Shown: positions 44,140-52,670, counted from the first letter of the stretch. The stretch: 64,000 nt of DNA from Caulobacter sp. (GCA_021741355.1 JAIOXZ010000009.1:1-64000), one strand, 5' to 3'. Notes: generated by a model not told the origin, from the letters alone. A program made the numbers and translations.

Positions 44140-45822
44140 TTAGCCCGCCACCAACCCGCTCACCCCGCCGCCGGCCATCGGCGTCACGGTGTAGGTCCGC
44201 AGCGCGGTCGCCGTGTAGTCCTCCGACAGGATCGTCGACACGGCGATGAACTCGGCCTTCGCCGCCTCGCGCGTCAGGGTCAGCAGGACGTAGCCCTTGG
44301 CGCTGTGGTCGTTGAACACCACCTCAGGGTTCTTGTCCTCGAAGCCCTGGTTCAGCGGCACGCCCTGGATCACGTCACCGGCGCCCGGGCTGGTCACGCC
44401 GGTCGTGCCGAACTCGGCGGCGACGAGCGCGCCGCCCGCGTCATGAAGCTCGTTGGCCCAGAAGGCGTGGCTGTCGCCGGCCAGCACCAGCGGATGGGCG
44501 CCGGTCGCTTTGAACGCCCCAAGGACCCGCTCACGGTCGATCGGATAGCCGTCCCAGGCGTCGAGATTGTAGGGCAGGCCGAAGGATCCCAGAGCCGAGA
44601 GCTGCGTGACGGGAACCCGGTATTCCTCGGGCAGGCCGGCTACGATCTCGCCCCACTTGGCCTCGCCCAGCGAAGTCCTGAAATCCGGCGCCGAGACGCG
44701 GGCCATGACAATCTGGTTGCCTATGATCTGCCAGGTCCGCCCGGCCGCCACCGAGCCCGCCAGTTCCGTCGCCAGCCAGGAGAGCTGGTCGGGGCCCAGC
44801 AGACGCCGCGACGGATCGAGCCATTTGGCCTTGAAAGCCGCCGCGTCCGGCTTGCCGTCGACGATCGGCAGATCCTTGCCGTAGTTCAGCGGCTCGGTCC
44901 GCGCCGTCAGCCGGGTTTCGACCATGAACAGCGACGCCAGGTCGCCGAACTGGAAGGCGCGGTTGGCCATGTCAGCCGTGCGGCCCGGCGCCGGCTCGCG
45001 GATCGGCATCCACTCGTAGTAGGCCTTCAGCGCCACGGACTTGCGCGCGGCCCAGTCGCCGTCGCCCTTGTCGGGATTGTGGTTCTCGGCGCCGTCCTTC
45101 CAGCTGTCGTTGGCCGTCTCGTGGTCGTCCCAGACCACGATCCACGGCGCCCGGGCATGGGCGGCCTGCAGCTGCGGGTCGGTCTTGTACTGGGCGTGCC
45201 GCCGACGGTAGTCGGCCAGCGACAGGATCTCGTGCGGCGGATCGTGGGGCCGGTTCGGCGAAACGGTCGTGTCGTCCCCGTAGGAACCCGGGCCGCCGTA
45301 TTCGTAGATGTAGTCGCCCAGGTGGATGACCGCGTCGAGCCGCTCGCGCCTGGCGATATCGCCATAGGCGTTGAAAAAGCCGCGCGGATAGAGCGAGCAG
45401 GAGGCCACCGCCAGGACCAGGTCCCTGGTGGGGCCGGCCGGCAGGGTGCGGGTACGACCGACCGGGGAAAGCGTTGTATCGATCTGGAACCGGTAGAAGT
45501 ACTCCGTGCCGGGCTTGAGGCCGGTCACATCGACCTTGAGTGTCCAGTCGCGGTCGGCCCTCGCTTCAACAGGGATGGTCTTTACGACCGAGGTGAAGGC
45601 GGCATCCGAGGCGACCTTCACCTCGCCGGCGAGAACCGACAGTCCCGGCTCCATAGGCGTCAACCGCGTCCACAGGACCACCCGGTCCTGCAGGGGATCG
45701 CCGCTGGCGACCCCGTGCTGGTAGGTGACGTCAACAAAGCTGGCCGCCGCCGGGCTTGCCACTGCGCCGGCGCCCGCACCGGCGCCCAAAAGCGCCAGCA
45801 GGTCGCGTCTGTTCATCGCCAT
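44140..45822 (-). CDS. phoD: PhoD-family alkaline phosphatase, Tat-exported
   Basis: The 560-residue product starts MAMNRRDLLALLGAGAGAGA, a Tat-type signal (RRDLL). The PhoD-type N-terminal beta domain (FVDVTYQHGVASGDPLQDRV) is followed by metal motifs AVASCSLYPRGFFN, HLGDYIYEYG, VVWDDHETANDS and LAGDSHAFW. It hydrolyses phosphate mono- and diesters in the periplasm. It starts at 45822 with a GGGGGAA ribosome site. Phosphate-limitation control is usual for the family, but I see no convincing PhoB site upstream. Confidence 0.93.
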   Translation of the reverse strand: MAMNRRDLLALLGAGAGAGAVASPAAASFVDVTYQHGVASGDPLQDRVVLWTRLTPMEPGLSVLAGEVKVASDAAFTSVVKTIPVEARADRDWTLKVDVTGLKPGTEYFYRFQIDTTLSPVGRTRTLPAGPTRDLVLAVASCSLYPRGFFNAYGDIARRERLDAVIHLGDYIYEYGGPGSYGDDTTVSPNRPHDPPHEILSLADYRRRHAQYKTDPQLQAAHARAPWIVVWDDHETANDSWKDGAENHNPDKGDGDWAARKSVALKAYYEWMPIREPAPGRTADMANRAFQFGDLASLFMVETRLTARTEPLNYGKDLPIVDGKPDAAAFKAKWLDPSRRLLGPDQLSWLATELAGSVAAGRTWQIIGNQIVMARVSAPDFRTSLGEAKWGEIVAGLPEEYRVPVTQLSALGSFGLPYNLDAWDGYPIDRERVLGAFKATGAHPLVLAGDSHAFWANELHDAGGALVAAEFGTTGVTSPGAGDVIQGVPLNQGFEDKNPEVVFNDHSAKGYVLLTLTREAAKAEFIAVSTILSEDYTATALRTYTVTPMAGGGVSGLVAG

Positions 45823-45904
45823 CGCCGATTCCCCCGTCTTTTTTCGTTGTGCCGCGACTTCACAACGAGCGGATGACGCCTGTCCAGCGGGCGGGAAAAA
45901 GAAA

Positions 45905-45933
45905 CCCCGGCCGGTGAGGGCCACCGGCCGGGG
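45905..45933 (-). terminator. strong hairpin terminator, minus direction
   Basis: CCCCGGCCGGTG and CACCGGCCGGGG form a 12-bp stem. In the minus direction it is followed by TTTCTTTTT, a good Rho-independent stop. It would end the transcript of the 42-residue gene at 46036-46164 before phoD. Confidence 0.8.
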
Positions 45934-45941
45934 CGGAGGGA

Positions 45942-45973
45942 GGCGGGTCGCCCTCGGGGGAAGGCGACCCGCC
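45942..45973. terminator. second hairpin upstream of the terminator
   Basis: GGCGGGTCGCC and GGCGACCCGCC form an 11-bp perfect stem with a 10-base loop, 8 bp from the 45905 hairpin. There is no T tract. The two hairpins together lie between the tiny gene and phoD. Confidence 0.6.
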
Positions 45974-46035
45974 ATCGTCACGTCGAACCTCTGTCGGGGG
46001 GCGTCGGCGTGACAAATCTGGCGGAAGGATCCCGG

Positions 46036-46164
46036 CTACGGCGCGGACGGGCCCTGCACGGCGGCGACCTGAACTGAAGCGATGGTCCGGGTCGGGGCGG
46101 TCGCAAGCAGCACAACGGCGCCGGCGGCGGCGATCAGCGCAATGGCGAGTGGGGCGAGTTTCAT
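46036..46164 (-). CDS. 42-residue hydrophobic small protein
   Basis: This short gene encodes MKLAPLAIALIAAAGAVVLL and a short tail ending VQGPSAP. It is one membrane helix or an export signal with a 20-residue remainder. GGGAAAC lies about 6 bp before the ATG at 46164. Two strong hairpins follow about 60 to 130 bp after the stop, the second with a T tract, supporting a separate minus-strand transcript. Function unknown. Confidence 0.5.
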   Translation of the reverse strand: MKLAPLAIALIAAAGAVVLLATAPTRTIASVQVAAVQGPSAP

Positions 46165-46293
46165 CTGGCGTTTCCCGAGGCTCGGGCTCCTCTGTCGGGA
46201 GCCTCATGTCCTGTGCTTCGGGTATAGGCGCCGCTCGCCGATGCAGTCAGGCGTAACAACGGTCTTCGAATTGCGCCGGCTTGCGCGACGGTA

Positions 46294-46340
46294 TGCACTG
46301 CATTGCACCGTTCATGCATCGGGAGTTGCATTTTGATGCA
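46294..46340. promoter_or_regulatory. TGCA-rich candidate operator of the HTH gene
   Basis: Six TGCA tetramers occur in 47 bp (starts 46294, 46299, 46304, 46315, 46327, 46337). TGCATC at 46315-46320 and GATGCA at 46335-46340 form an inverted repeat. The cluster ends 20 bp before the start of the helix-turn-helix protein gene and is also close to the divergent small gene. It fits an autoregulatory site. Confidence 0.45.
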
Positions 46341-46360
46341 GGCATGGAATTCTACGGGCG

Positions 46361-47257
46361 ATGGGGCGACTGACAAATTTTCCGGCCAAGCTGGACCTGG
46401 TGATGAAGGCGCTGTCTCTCAGCCGGGGGCGGCTGGCGGCCGATCTGGGCGTGGACAAGTCGGTGGTGGCCCGCTGGGCGACCGGAGCGGTCAGCCCGTC
46501 CGAGTATAATCTGGCCGCCCTCACCGCCCTGGTGACCGGCCGAAAGCCGGGCTTTTCGATGCTCGACTGGGACCGCCCGATCGAGGCCCTGATGGCGCTG
46601 TTCGGCGGCGAGTCGCTCGGCGGGCGGGTGGTGGAGTCGCGCGGCCTGGACCTTCTCGACCCCCTGCTGGAACAGGCCCGCCTGACCACGGTCCGGCGCG
46701 GGGCGGCCTATGAGGGCTTCTGGCAGTCGACCCGGCCGTCGGTGATGATGGAGGGCCGGTTCTTCCACGATCACGGCATGATCCGCCGCGAAGCCGACGG
46801 CCTGCTGCGGTTCCAGATGGGCGGCTCGGGCCTGCTGTTCCAGGGCTGGATGCTGCCGGCCGAGGGCCAGCTGTTCGTCATCCTCTACGACACGGTGGGG
46901 CTGACCCCGATCTTCCTGACCTTCAACGGCGTGCCCCTGCAGAAGGCCTCGCTGCTGGACGGCATCGTCATGGCCGCCGCCCTCAACGCCGCGCGCACGC
47001 CGTCGGCCTATCCGATCATCCTGGAGCGGATCGGCGACCTGACCGGCGACCGCGAGGCGGACGACCGGCGCTGCGAGGAGCTGCTGGCCATGGACCCGTT
47101 GGCGCCCGAGGGCTCGGTGTCGCCGGAAATCCACAACCACCTGATCCGCGATGTGGGACCGGCCGCGGTCAAGGCCGGCGGCGATCTGTTCCTGCTGGCG
47201 CCGGTGACGACCACACTATCGCGCGGCGCCAGCGCCGGGGGACACCTGACGGGTTGA
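46361..47257 (+). CDS. HTH-domain protein, probable regulator
   Basis: The 298-residue protein has an N-terminal XRE-like helix-turn-helix: LDLVMKALSLSRGRLAADLG and VDKSVVARWATG, then SPSEYNLAALTALV. The central and C-terminal parts (FQMGGSGLLFQGWMLPAEGQ, LTFNGVPLQKASLLDGIVMA) form a domain I do not recognise, possibly a ligand-sensing domain. The TGCA cluster lies just upstream. Divergent from the small gene and phoD. Confidence 0.7.
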   Translation: MGRLTNFPAKLDLVMKALSLSRGRLAADLGVDKSVVARWATGAVSPSEYNLAALTALVTGRKPGFSMLDWDRPIEALMALFGGESLGGRVVESRGLDLLDPLLEQARLTTVRRGAAYEGFWQSTRPSVMMEGRFFHDHGMIRREADGLLRFQMGGSGLLFQGWMLPAEGQLFVILYDTVGLTPIFLTFNGVPLQKASLLDGIVMAAALNAARTPSAYPIILERIGDLTGDREADDRRCEELLAMDPLAPEGSVSPEIHNHLIRDVGPAAVKAGGDLFLLAPVTTTLSRGASAGGHLTG

Positions 47258-47381
47258 AGCTTGTCCCGTTCCTCGTCCTGGCCCGGACTAGCCGCGCCAT
47301 GACGAGGAATATGAGCAGGGATGATGCGCGGCGGCCCGGTCCGCGTTAGGAGTCTGCAACCCCGATCCAATGGAGCTCCGC

Positions 47382-47693
47382 ATGTCGAGTGAAGGCCTTC
47401 ACGTTCCCCGCGAGAAGCTGAGCAAGAAGACCCTGCTGCAGCACTACGCCATCACCTCGCTGATCGAGGAGCTGGAGGCCGTGGACTGGTATCGCCAGCG
47501 CGCGGATGACTGCGAGGACGAGGAGCTGAAGGCGATCCTGCTGCACAACGCCGCCGAGGAGCTGGAACACGCGGCCATGGCGCTGGAGTGGCTGCGCCGG
47601 AGCGACGCCGAGGTCGACAAGAACCTGCGCGAATATCTCTTCAAGGAAGGCTCGATCACGGGCCACGAAGAGAAGGCGACCGGCAAGGCGTGA
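47382..47693 (+). CDS. encapsulated-ferritin-like (EncFtn) protein without an adjacent encapsulin
   Basis: The 103-residue protein resembles EncFtn: ITSLIEELEAVDWYRQRADD, then AAEELEHAAMALEWLRRSDAE and LREYLFKEGSIT. EncFtn iron ligands (Glu in EELEAVDWY, Glu and His in EELEH) are all present. EncFtn rings oxidise Fe(II) and normally carry a C-terminal targeting peptide for encapsulin. Here the C-terminus EEKATGKA lacks that peptide and no encapsulin gene is in the window. The start at 47382 has GGAG 6 bp upstream; ATG 47370 is possible. rluD follows with a GTGA overlap. Confidence 0.83.
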   Translation: MSSEGLHVPREKLSKKTLLQHYAITSLIEELEAVDWYRQRADDCEDEELKAILLHNAAEELEHAAMALEWLRRSDAEVDKNLREYLFKEGSITGHEEKATGKA

Positions 47694-48712
47694 CCCCGGT
47701 CGACGGCCTGCCTGACGACGAGGAAGCCCTCGAGCCCGACCAGCCGGGCGAACGGGTGATCGAGATCACGCCCGAGGACGCCGGCGCCCGGCTGGACAAG
47801 AGCCTCGCGGACCGACTGCCGGAGCTGTCGCGCGGCCGCGTCCAGACCCTGATGGCGGCGGGGATGATCAGCCGCGACGGCACGGTTGTGACCGACGCCT
47901 CGGCCAGGGCGGCGGCGGGCCTCTACCGGCTGCTGATCCCGCCTCCGGAATCGACCGAGGTGGTCGGCGAGGCGATCCCGCTGAGCGTGCTGTTCGAGGA
48001 CGAACATCTGATCGTCGTCGACAAGCCGGCCGGCATGGCCGCCCATCCGGGTCCGGGGACGCCGGGCGGCACCCTGGTCAACGCGCTGATCCATCACTGC
48101 GGCGCAAGTCTGTCGGGCATCGGCGGCGTCGCGCGGCCCGGCATCGTCCACCGGCTCGACAAGGACACCAGCGGGGTGATGGTCGCGGCCAAGACCGACG
48201 CGGCCCACCAGGGGCTATCGGCGCTGTTCGCCGCGCACGACATCGACCGGCTCTACATCGCCCTCACGCGCGGCACGCCGAGCCCCTCGAAGGGCACGAT
48301 CACGACGCAGATCGGCCGCAGCCAGCACGACCGCAAGAAGATGGCGATCCTCAAGACCGGCGGCCGCGAGGCGACGACCCACTACCGCGTCGAGCAGGCC
48401 TATGGTCCGCAGGCGAAACCGGTGGCCGCGCGCGTGTCCTGCCGCCTCGAGACGGGGCGCACGCACCAGATCCGCGTGCACATGGCCAGCAAGGGCGCGC
48501 CCTGCCTGGGCGATCCGACCTATGGCTCCGGCCCGCCCGCCCCCGTCGTCCGCGACGCCATGGCCGCGGCAGGCCTGCAGCGCCAGGCGCTGCACGCGGC
48601 GGTGTTGGGGTTCGTGCATCCGGTAACCGGCGAGTCCCTGCGGTTCGAGACGCCCCTGCCCGCCGACATGCTGGCGCTGGAAGCGGCGTTGGCGCAGATT
48701 CCTTCTCCCTGA
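47690..48712 (+). CDS. rluD: RluA-family pseudouridine synthase (RluD-like)
   Basis: The 340-residue enzyme has an S4 domain (DKSLADRLPELSRGRVQTLM) and the synthase core with RPGIVHRLDKDTSGVMV (catalytic Asp), plus RLETGRTHQIRVHMA. RluD modifies helix 69 of 23S rRNA. It starts at GTG 47690, overlapping the ferritin-like gene stop, so translation may be coupled. Its last codons and stop lie in a family D-like hairpin (48701 onward). Confidence 0.9.
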   Translation: MTPVDGLPDDEEALEPDQPGERVIEITPEDAGARLDKSLADRLPELSRGRVQTLMAAGMISRDGTVVTDASARAAAGLYRLLIPPPESTEVVGEAIPLSVLFEDEHLIVVDKPAGMAAHPGPGTPGGTLVNALIHHCGASLSGIGGVARPGIVHRLDKDTSGVMVAAKTDAAHQGLSALFAAHDIDRLYIALTRGTPSPSKGTITTQIGRSQHDRKKMAILKTGGREATTHYRVEQAYGPQAKPVAARVSCRLETGRTHQIRVHMASKGAPCLGDPTYGSGPPAPVVRDAMAAAGLQRQALHAAVLGFVHPVTGESLRFETPLPADMLALEAALAQIPSP

Positions 48713-48846
48713 GGGAGAAGGAGGGGCCCGTCCTGCGAGGCGGGATGGGAGGTTGAGGGTTTACGGACCCGACCGTTTCACACCGTAACCCCTCACCCTC
48801 CCGCCGCTACGCGTCGGGCCCCTCCCTCTCCCTGCGGGAGAGGGAA
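48701..48846. repeat. family D-like inverted-repeat pair, copy 5, containing the rluD stop
   Basis: CCTTCTCCCTGAGGGAGAAGG (from 48702) begins before the rluD stop (48710-48712), and the opposite arm CCCTCTCCCTGCGGGAGAGGG lies at about 48824-48844. The intervening GAGGTTGAGGG/CCCTCACCCTC blocks also match in inverted orientation. The family repeat therefore provides the rluD stop codon. Confidence 0.75.
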
Positions 48847-48914
48847 ATTGAATCTGCACCAAACCCGCGAGACTCCCGGGACATATCTTGTCGGGACAAG
48901 TCGAGACATTGGGC

Positions 48915-49610
48915 ATGCTCCAGTGGACATTTCTCGCCATCGCCCTCGCGCTCGCCACGGTAGCCGTCCGTCCGAAAGAGGCCGCTCCCTCCCCCGCCCG
49001 ATCGGCCGTCGTCGCGCCGGGCCTCTTCCCCCTGCCCTGCGCCGATGCCGGACCGTTGCGACCGCATACGCGGGGCTATTGCCTGATCCGGCGCCACTAC
49101 GTCCGGGAGGCGCCGCGCGCCGCGCTGCTCAGGGCGGCGGCCACCCTGCAGGCGCGCCACCCGGGAACGATCGTCCGCTACATGGAGGCCTCCTGGCCGA
49201 TCGGGACGCGGCCGATGCCGCCTCATCTCTCCCACGGCGACGGACGACAGATCGATCTGGCGCTGTTCTATGTCGATCTGAAGGGCCTTCCGCTCGTCGC
49301 GGCGCCGACCCGATCAGGCTACGGCGCCTACGAACCGCCGCTGAAATCCGGGGACCGGCGTTGCACCGGCGCCACGGCCAGGGCCCCCGGAATCGCCGCT
49401 CCGGACCCGGCGGCGGGTCGGAGGTGGCGTCTGGACGAGGTCCGGACAGCCGCACTGGTCCGCCTCCTGGCCGCTGATCCACAGGTGCGCCGCGTGTTCA
49501 TCGAACCCCACCTGAAGGCCCGTTTGGGCTTGTCGGACTTGGGAAAAGTCCGCTTCGCGGGCTGCCGGGCGGCGCGGCATGACGACCACATCCATGTGGA
49601 TTTTTTCTGA
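48915..49610 (+). CDS. LAS-type metallopeptidase-like protein (MepA-like)
   Basis: The 231-residue product has a single N-terminal hydrophobic segment (MLQWTFLAIALALATVAV) acting as a signal or anchor. SHGDGRQIDLALFY supplies a His and an Asp, and RHDDHIHVDF near the end gives the HxH pair, the zinc-ligand pattern of LAS peptidases that cut murein cross-links. The Cys positions (LPCADAG, GYCLIRR) suggest export. The start at ATG 48915 is preferred to TTG 48888. Substrate is inferred. Confidence 0.7.
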   Translation: MLQWTFLAIALALATVAVRPKEAAPSPARSAVVAPGLFPLPCADAGPLRPHTRGYCLIRRHYVREAPRAALLRAAATLQARHPGTIVRYMEASWPIGTRPMPPHLSHGDGRQIDLALFYVDLKGLPLVAAPTRSGYGAYEPPLKSGDRRCTGATARAPGIAAPDPAAGRRWRLDEVRTAALVRLLAADPQVRRVFIEPHLKARLGLSDLGKVRFAGCRAARHDDHIHVDFF

Positions 49611-49772
49611 CAACCCACTGACACAATCTCGATATCCCAGCGCCACAGTCAGGGATTACAAATTGCTCACTGGCCTTCCAACGGCCGGATCGGCTTCCTA
49701 TCTCGGAAGTTAAGGGGGGCGCGGGACCACGCATTGTCGGCCACGCACCCGAGTTTTGAAGGGGATGTACCT

Positions 49773-50660
49773 ATGGCCGCAACGTCTCTCGCCGTGATGA
49801 CGCCCGATGGCGGTCTGTCGCGCTATCTGACCGAAATCCGCAAGTTCCCCATGCTGGCCAAGGACGAGGAGTTCATGCTGGGCAAGGCCTGGAAGGAACA
49901 CCAGGACCCTGAGGCCGCTCACCGCCTCGTCACCAGCCACCTGCGCCTCGTGGCCAAGATCGCCATGGGCTATCGCGGCTACGGCCTGCCGATCGGGGAA
50001 GTGATCTCCGAGGGCAACGTCGGCCTGATGCAGGCGGTCAAGAAATTCGAGCCCGAGAAGGGCTTCCGCCTGGCCACCTACGCCATGTGGTGGATCCGCG
50101 CCTCGATCCAGGAATATATCCTGCGCAGCTGGTCGCTCGTGAAGATGGGCACCACCGCGGCGCAGAAGAAGCTGTTCTTCAACCTGCGCAAGGCCAAGGC
50201 CGAGATCAGCGCCTTCGAGGAAGGTGATCTGCATCCCGAGCATGTGAAGACAATCGCGACAAAGCTGGGCGTGCTGGACGAGGAGGTCATCTCGATGAAC
50301 CGCCGTCTGTCCGGCGGCGACGCCTCGCTGAACGCGCCGATGCGCGCCGACGGCGAAAGCGAGTGGCAGGACTGGCTGGCCGATGACAACGCCGTCAGCC
50401 AGGAGACCCAGGTCGCCGAGGCCGAGGAAACCAGCCTGCGCATGGACCTGTTGCAGGAGGCCATGGCCGAGCTGTCGGACCGCGAGCGTCACATCCTGAC
50501 CGAGCGCCGGCTGAAGGACGACCCGACCACCCTCGAGGAACTGGCCTCCGAATACGGCGTCAGCCGCGAGCGGGTGCGTCAGATCGAGGTCCGGGCGTTC
50601 GAAAAGCTGCAGAAGACCATGCGCGCCGCCGCCCTTGAGCGGCAGATGGTCGAGGCCTGA
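49773..50660 (+). CDS. rpoH: RNA polymerase sigma factor RpoH (sigma-32)
   Basis: The 295-residue sigma factor has region 1/2 (LSRYLTEIRKFPMLAKDEEF), region 2.3-2.4 (GFRLATYAMWWIRASIQEYI), the RpoH box QKKLFFNLRKAK, and region 4 with LEELASEYGVSRERVRQIEVRA. It directs heat-shock transcription. Start 49773 (MAATSLAVMTPDGG) with GGGG 8 bp upstream; the TTG at 49734 would add 13 residues. Its stop abuts the stop of the convergent response-regulator gene with no gap. Confidence 0.96.
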   Translation: MAATSLAVMTPDGGLSRYLTEIRKFPMLAKDEEFMLGKAWKEHQDPEAAHRLVTSHLRLVAKIAMGYRGYGLPIGEVISEGNVGLMQAVKKFEPEKGFRLATYAMWWIRASIQEYILRSWSLVKMGTTAAQKKLFFNLRKAKAEISAFEEGDLHPEHVKTIATKLGVLDEEVISMNRRLSGGDASLNAPMRADGESEWQDWLADDNAVSQETQVAEAEETSLRMDLLQEAMAELSDRERHILTERRLKDDPTTLEELASEYGVSRERVRQIEVRAFEKLQKTMRAAALERQMVEA

Positions 50661-51500
50661 TCAGGCCGCGCGGGCGGCGTCCGCCGCTTCGGGCGGCATG
50701 AACACCAGAAGGCTGCCGATGGCGCCATCCAGCGCCCGACGGTCCGTCGCGGTTTCATCGGTCAGCTGCCGGCTCAGCGCTGCGGCGGCTTCCATCATGG
50801 TGGAGTCGCTCAGCGACACGGCGACCTTCTGGATGTCCGCCGCCTGGGCGAGCAGCGCGCGGCGCGCCTGCGGCCAGTCGCTGTCCAGCGCGGCTGCGGC
50901 GGCGCGCACGATCTTCAGGGCCTGGATCAGGCGCATTTCATCAGACGTCTTGCGGCTGTCGGACTTGCGCTTGCGCGGCCCGGCGTAGTCGCCCGAGTTG
51001 AACCGGCGGCGGTCGGGCCCGACATATTGCACCGCCTCGACCCAGTCGCGCGGCTTCAAGGCCACGGCTTCCAGCCGACGCAGAAGATCCTTGATGGTGA
51101 AAGGCTTGCGCAGGAATTCATGCACGCCCGCGTCGCGGGCGCCGAGGATCGCCTGGGCCGTCGCCTCGCCGGTGACCATGATGATCGGCGCCTTGCGGCA
51201 ACTGAAATCGCTGCGGCGGATCGCGCGCGCCAGTCGGGCGCCGTCCAACGCGGGGCCGGAGTGCTCCATGAAGATGAGCTGCGGATCGACCACCGCCGCC
51301 ATCTGCAGCGCCTTCTGGTCGGTCGCCGCACTGACGATCTGGGTCGCGGCGACGGACCTGAGCAGATCCGCCAGCAACTTCACCGCGGCAGGCTGAGGCT
51401 CAACGATGAGCACTCGCTGGAGATGCGGAGCCAGCCGTTGCTGCAACCTGTCTTCGGCGGTGAACAAGACTTGCTCCGGAGTCCCTGAAGGAGCCGACAT
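50661..51500 (-). CDS. response-regulator-like protein with altered phosphoacceptor
   Basis: The 279-residue product has a receiver domain at about 28-150. The usual acidic pair is EP in VLIVEPQPAA, and the phosphoacceptor Asp reads Glu in LIFMEHSGPALDG; the Thr (MVTGEA) and Lys (FLRKPF) are kept. A linker with VGPDRRRFNSGDYAGPRKRK leads to a helical C-terminal half without DNA-binding signature. Glu at this site would prevent normal phosphorylation or mimic it. It is 37 bp after an unknown gene and shares a strand with purA. Confidence 0.82.
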   Translation of the reverse strand: MSAPSGTPEQVLFTAEDRLQQRLAPHLQRVLIVEPQPAAVKLLADLLRSVAATQIVSAATDQKALQMAAVVDPQLIFMEHSGPALDGARLARAIRRSDFSCRKAPIIMVTGEATAQAILGARDAGVHEFLRKPFTIKDLLRRLEAVALKPRDWVEAVQYVGPDRRRFNSGDYAGPRKRKSDSRKTSDEMRLIQALKIVRAAAAALDSDWPQARRALLAQAADIQKVAVSLSDSTMMEAAAALSRQLTDETATDRRALDGAIGSLLVFMPPEAADAARAA

Positions 51501-51536
51501 TAGGGCGGGAACCGGTAAAGATCGGCTTGACGAAAC

Positions 51537-52670
51537 TCAGATCGCCAATTGCTCTCCGAGGCCGGCCTCGAAATCCTGGAAGATGTCGATCGCCTCATCG
51601 ACCATCACAATGGCGAGGCGACTTCGCGGGAACCGGTACCGCCAGAAACTGGCGATGTGCGACACCTGCCCGACCTTCTCGCCGAGTGACAGGAACTGTT
51701 GCGGCGCGTCGAGCAGGAAGCGCCGGAAGGCGGCGGGATCGCCTCGCTGGGTCAGGCCTTCGAAGGCGCGGTCATATGCCCTCAGCGACCGGTCTATCTC
51801 GCTGCGTTGAGCCAGAATCGCACGCTTGATCCGCTCTCGCGCTGCATCCAGATACTGCCCGGTCTCCAGGTCCCTGGGCCCGGAAATGGTCAATGTGCCG
51901 ATCTCTCTGGCGACCGCCGCGAGTTGCGGCTGGAGCACGGTCAGCATCCATTTGTAGTAGAGGAAGCCCTTCCAGCTGAACACGCCTTCGCTGAATTCCT
52001 GCCCCTCAAGCATGAAGGTCGCGCGGAGCGGTTCGAGGCGTTCGTCGATGTCGGTCGACAGCAAGGCTTCCACCAGCCGCGCCGTAAAGCCCCCCTTGCC
52101 CGTCCGGGCGTAGGCGAGGTTGACCAGCTCCTCGACCTGCATGGCGACGTAGCCGTGCATGGCTTCGAGGTCGGCCGGCGAGATGGCGAAATAGCAGGGC
52201 GCGACCTGAAGGTTGTGTCGTCGCAGATGCTCCCGCAGCAGAAACGGGTCGAGCGAGGGCAGGCTGTCCAGCAACCGCAGAACGGTGACGTCGTGGTCCA
52301 GTGCGCGGTGGTCGGCGCACGCCTCGCGCAGAAGATCCATCCAGCCGCGCTGGCCGACCAGGAACGACTGCCCGCCAAGCGCCAGATCGCTGCGCTCAAA
52401 CGGTATTATGATCTTGGTCGCCGAGGTCCGGTAGTCGTCGAAGACATAGGTCTCGTCCGGGCGCAGCCGGTGTTTCAGGATCATCGAGGCGTTGAGCACG
52501 CGGTTGCGGAACAGCGGGCGTTCGCTCCAGTCGGGGCGACCGACATTCTGGGAAGCGATCGCAAGCAGGTTCAGCACGCGACTGGTCGACGCCGTCCGCT
52601 CAAGGGACCGCAGGCTGCGCGCCGTGCGGTCCGTCGTCGCCGCCAGTTTTGCCCTGCGTCTCGCCCGCAC
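51537..52670 (-). CDS. hypothetical protein of 377 residues
   Basis: I do not recognise a family. The product is soluble and mostly helical, basic at the start (MRARRRAKLAATTDRTARSL). Mid region features are FERSDLALGGQSFLVGQRGW and SWKGFLYYKWMLTVLQPQL. The acidic C-terminus is VDEAIDIFQDFEAGLG. The start is GTG 52670 with AAGGGGA about 6 bp upstream. It lies 70 bp after purA and 36 bp before the altered response-regulator gene, so the two may form a pair. Confidence 0.7.
   Translation of the reverse strand: MRARRRAKLAATTDRTARSLRSLERTASTSRVLNLLAIASQNVGRPDWSERPLFRNRVLNASMILKHRLRPDETYVFDDYRTSATKIIIPFERSDLALGGQSFLVGQRGWMDLLREACADHRALDHDVTVLRLLDSLPSLDPFLLREHLRRHNLQVAPCYFAISPADLEAMHGYVAMQVEELVNLAYARTGKGGFTARLVEALLSTDIDERLEPLRATFMLEGQEFSEGVFSWKGFLYYKWMLTVLQPQLAAVAREIGTLTISGPRDLETGQYLDAARERIKRAILAQRSEIDRSLRAYDRAFEGLTQRGDPAAFRRFLLDAPQQFLSLGEKVGQVSHIASFWRYRFPRSRLAIVMVDEAIDIFQDFEAGLGEQLAI

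Noticed and set aside
45823-45890. Possible PhoB site upstream of phoD
   Set aside because: A GTCAT-like and a GTTGT segment are 11 bp apart, but both differ from the TGTCA half-site in two or more bases, so it is too weak to list.
47265-47310. Single degenerate family B-like arm (CCTCGTC...GACGAGG) between the HTH and ferritin-like genes
   Set aside because: The arms are short and the paired second unit is absent, so it may be chance or a relic; not listed as a repeat copy.
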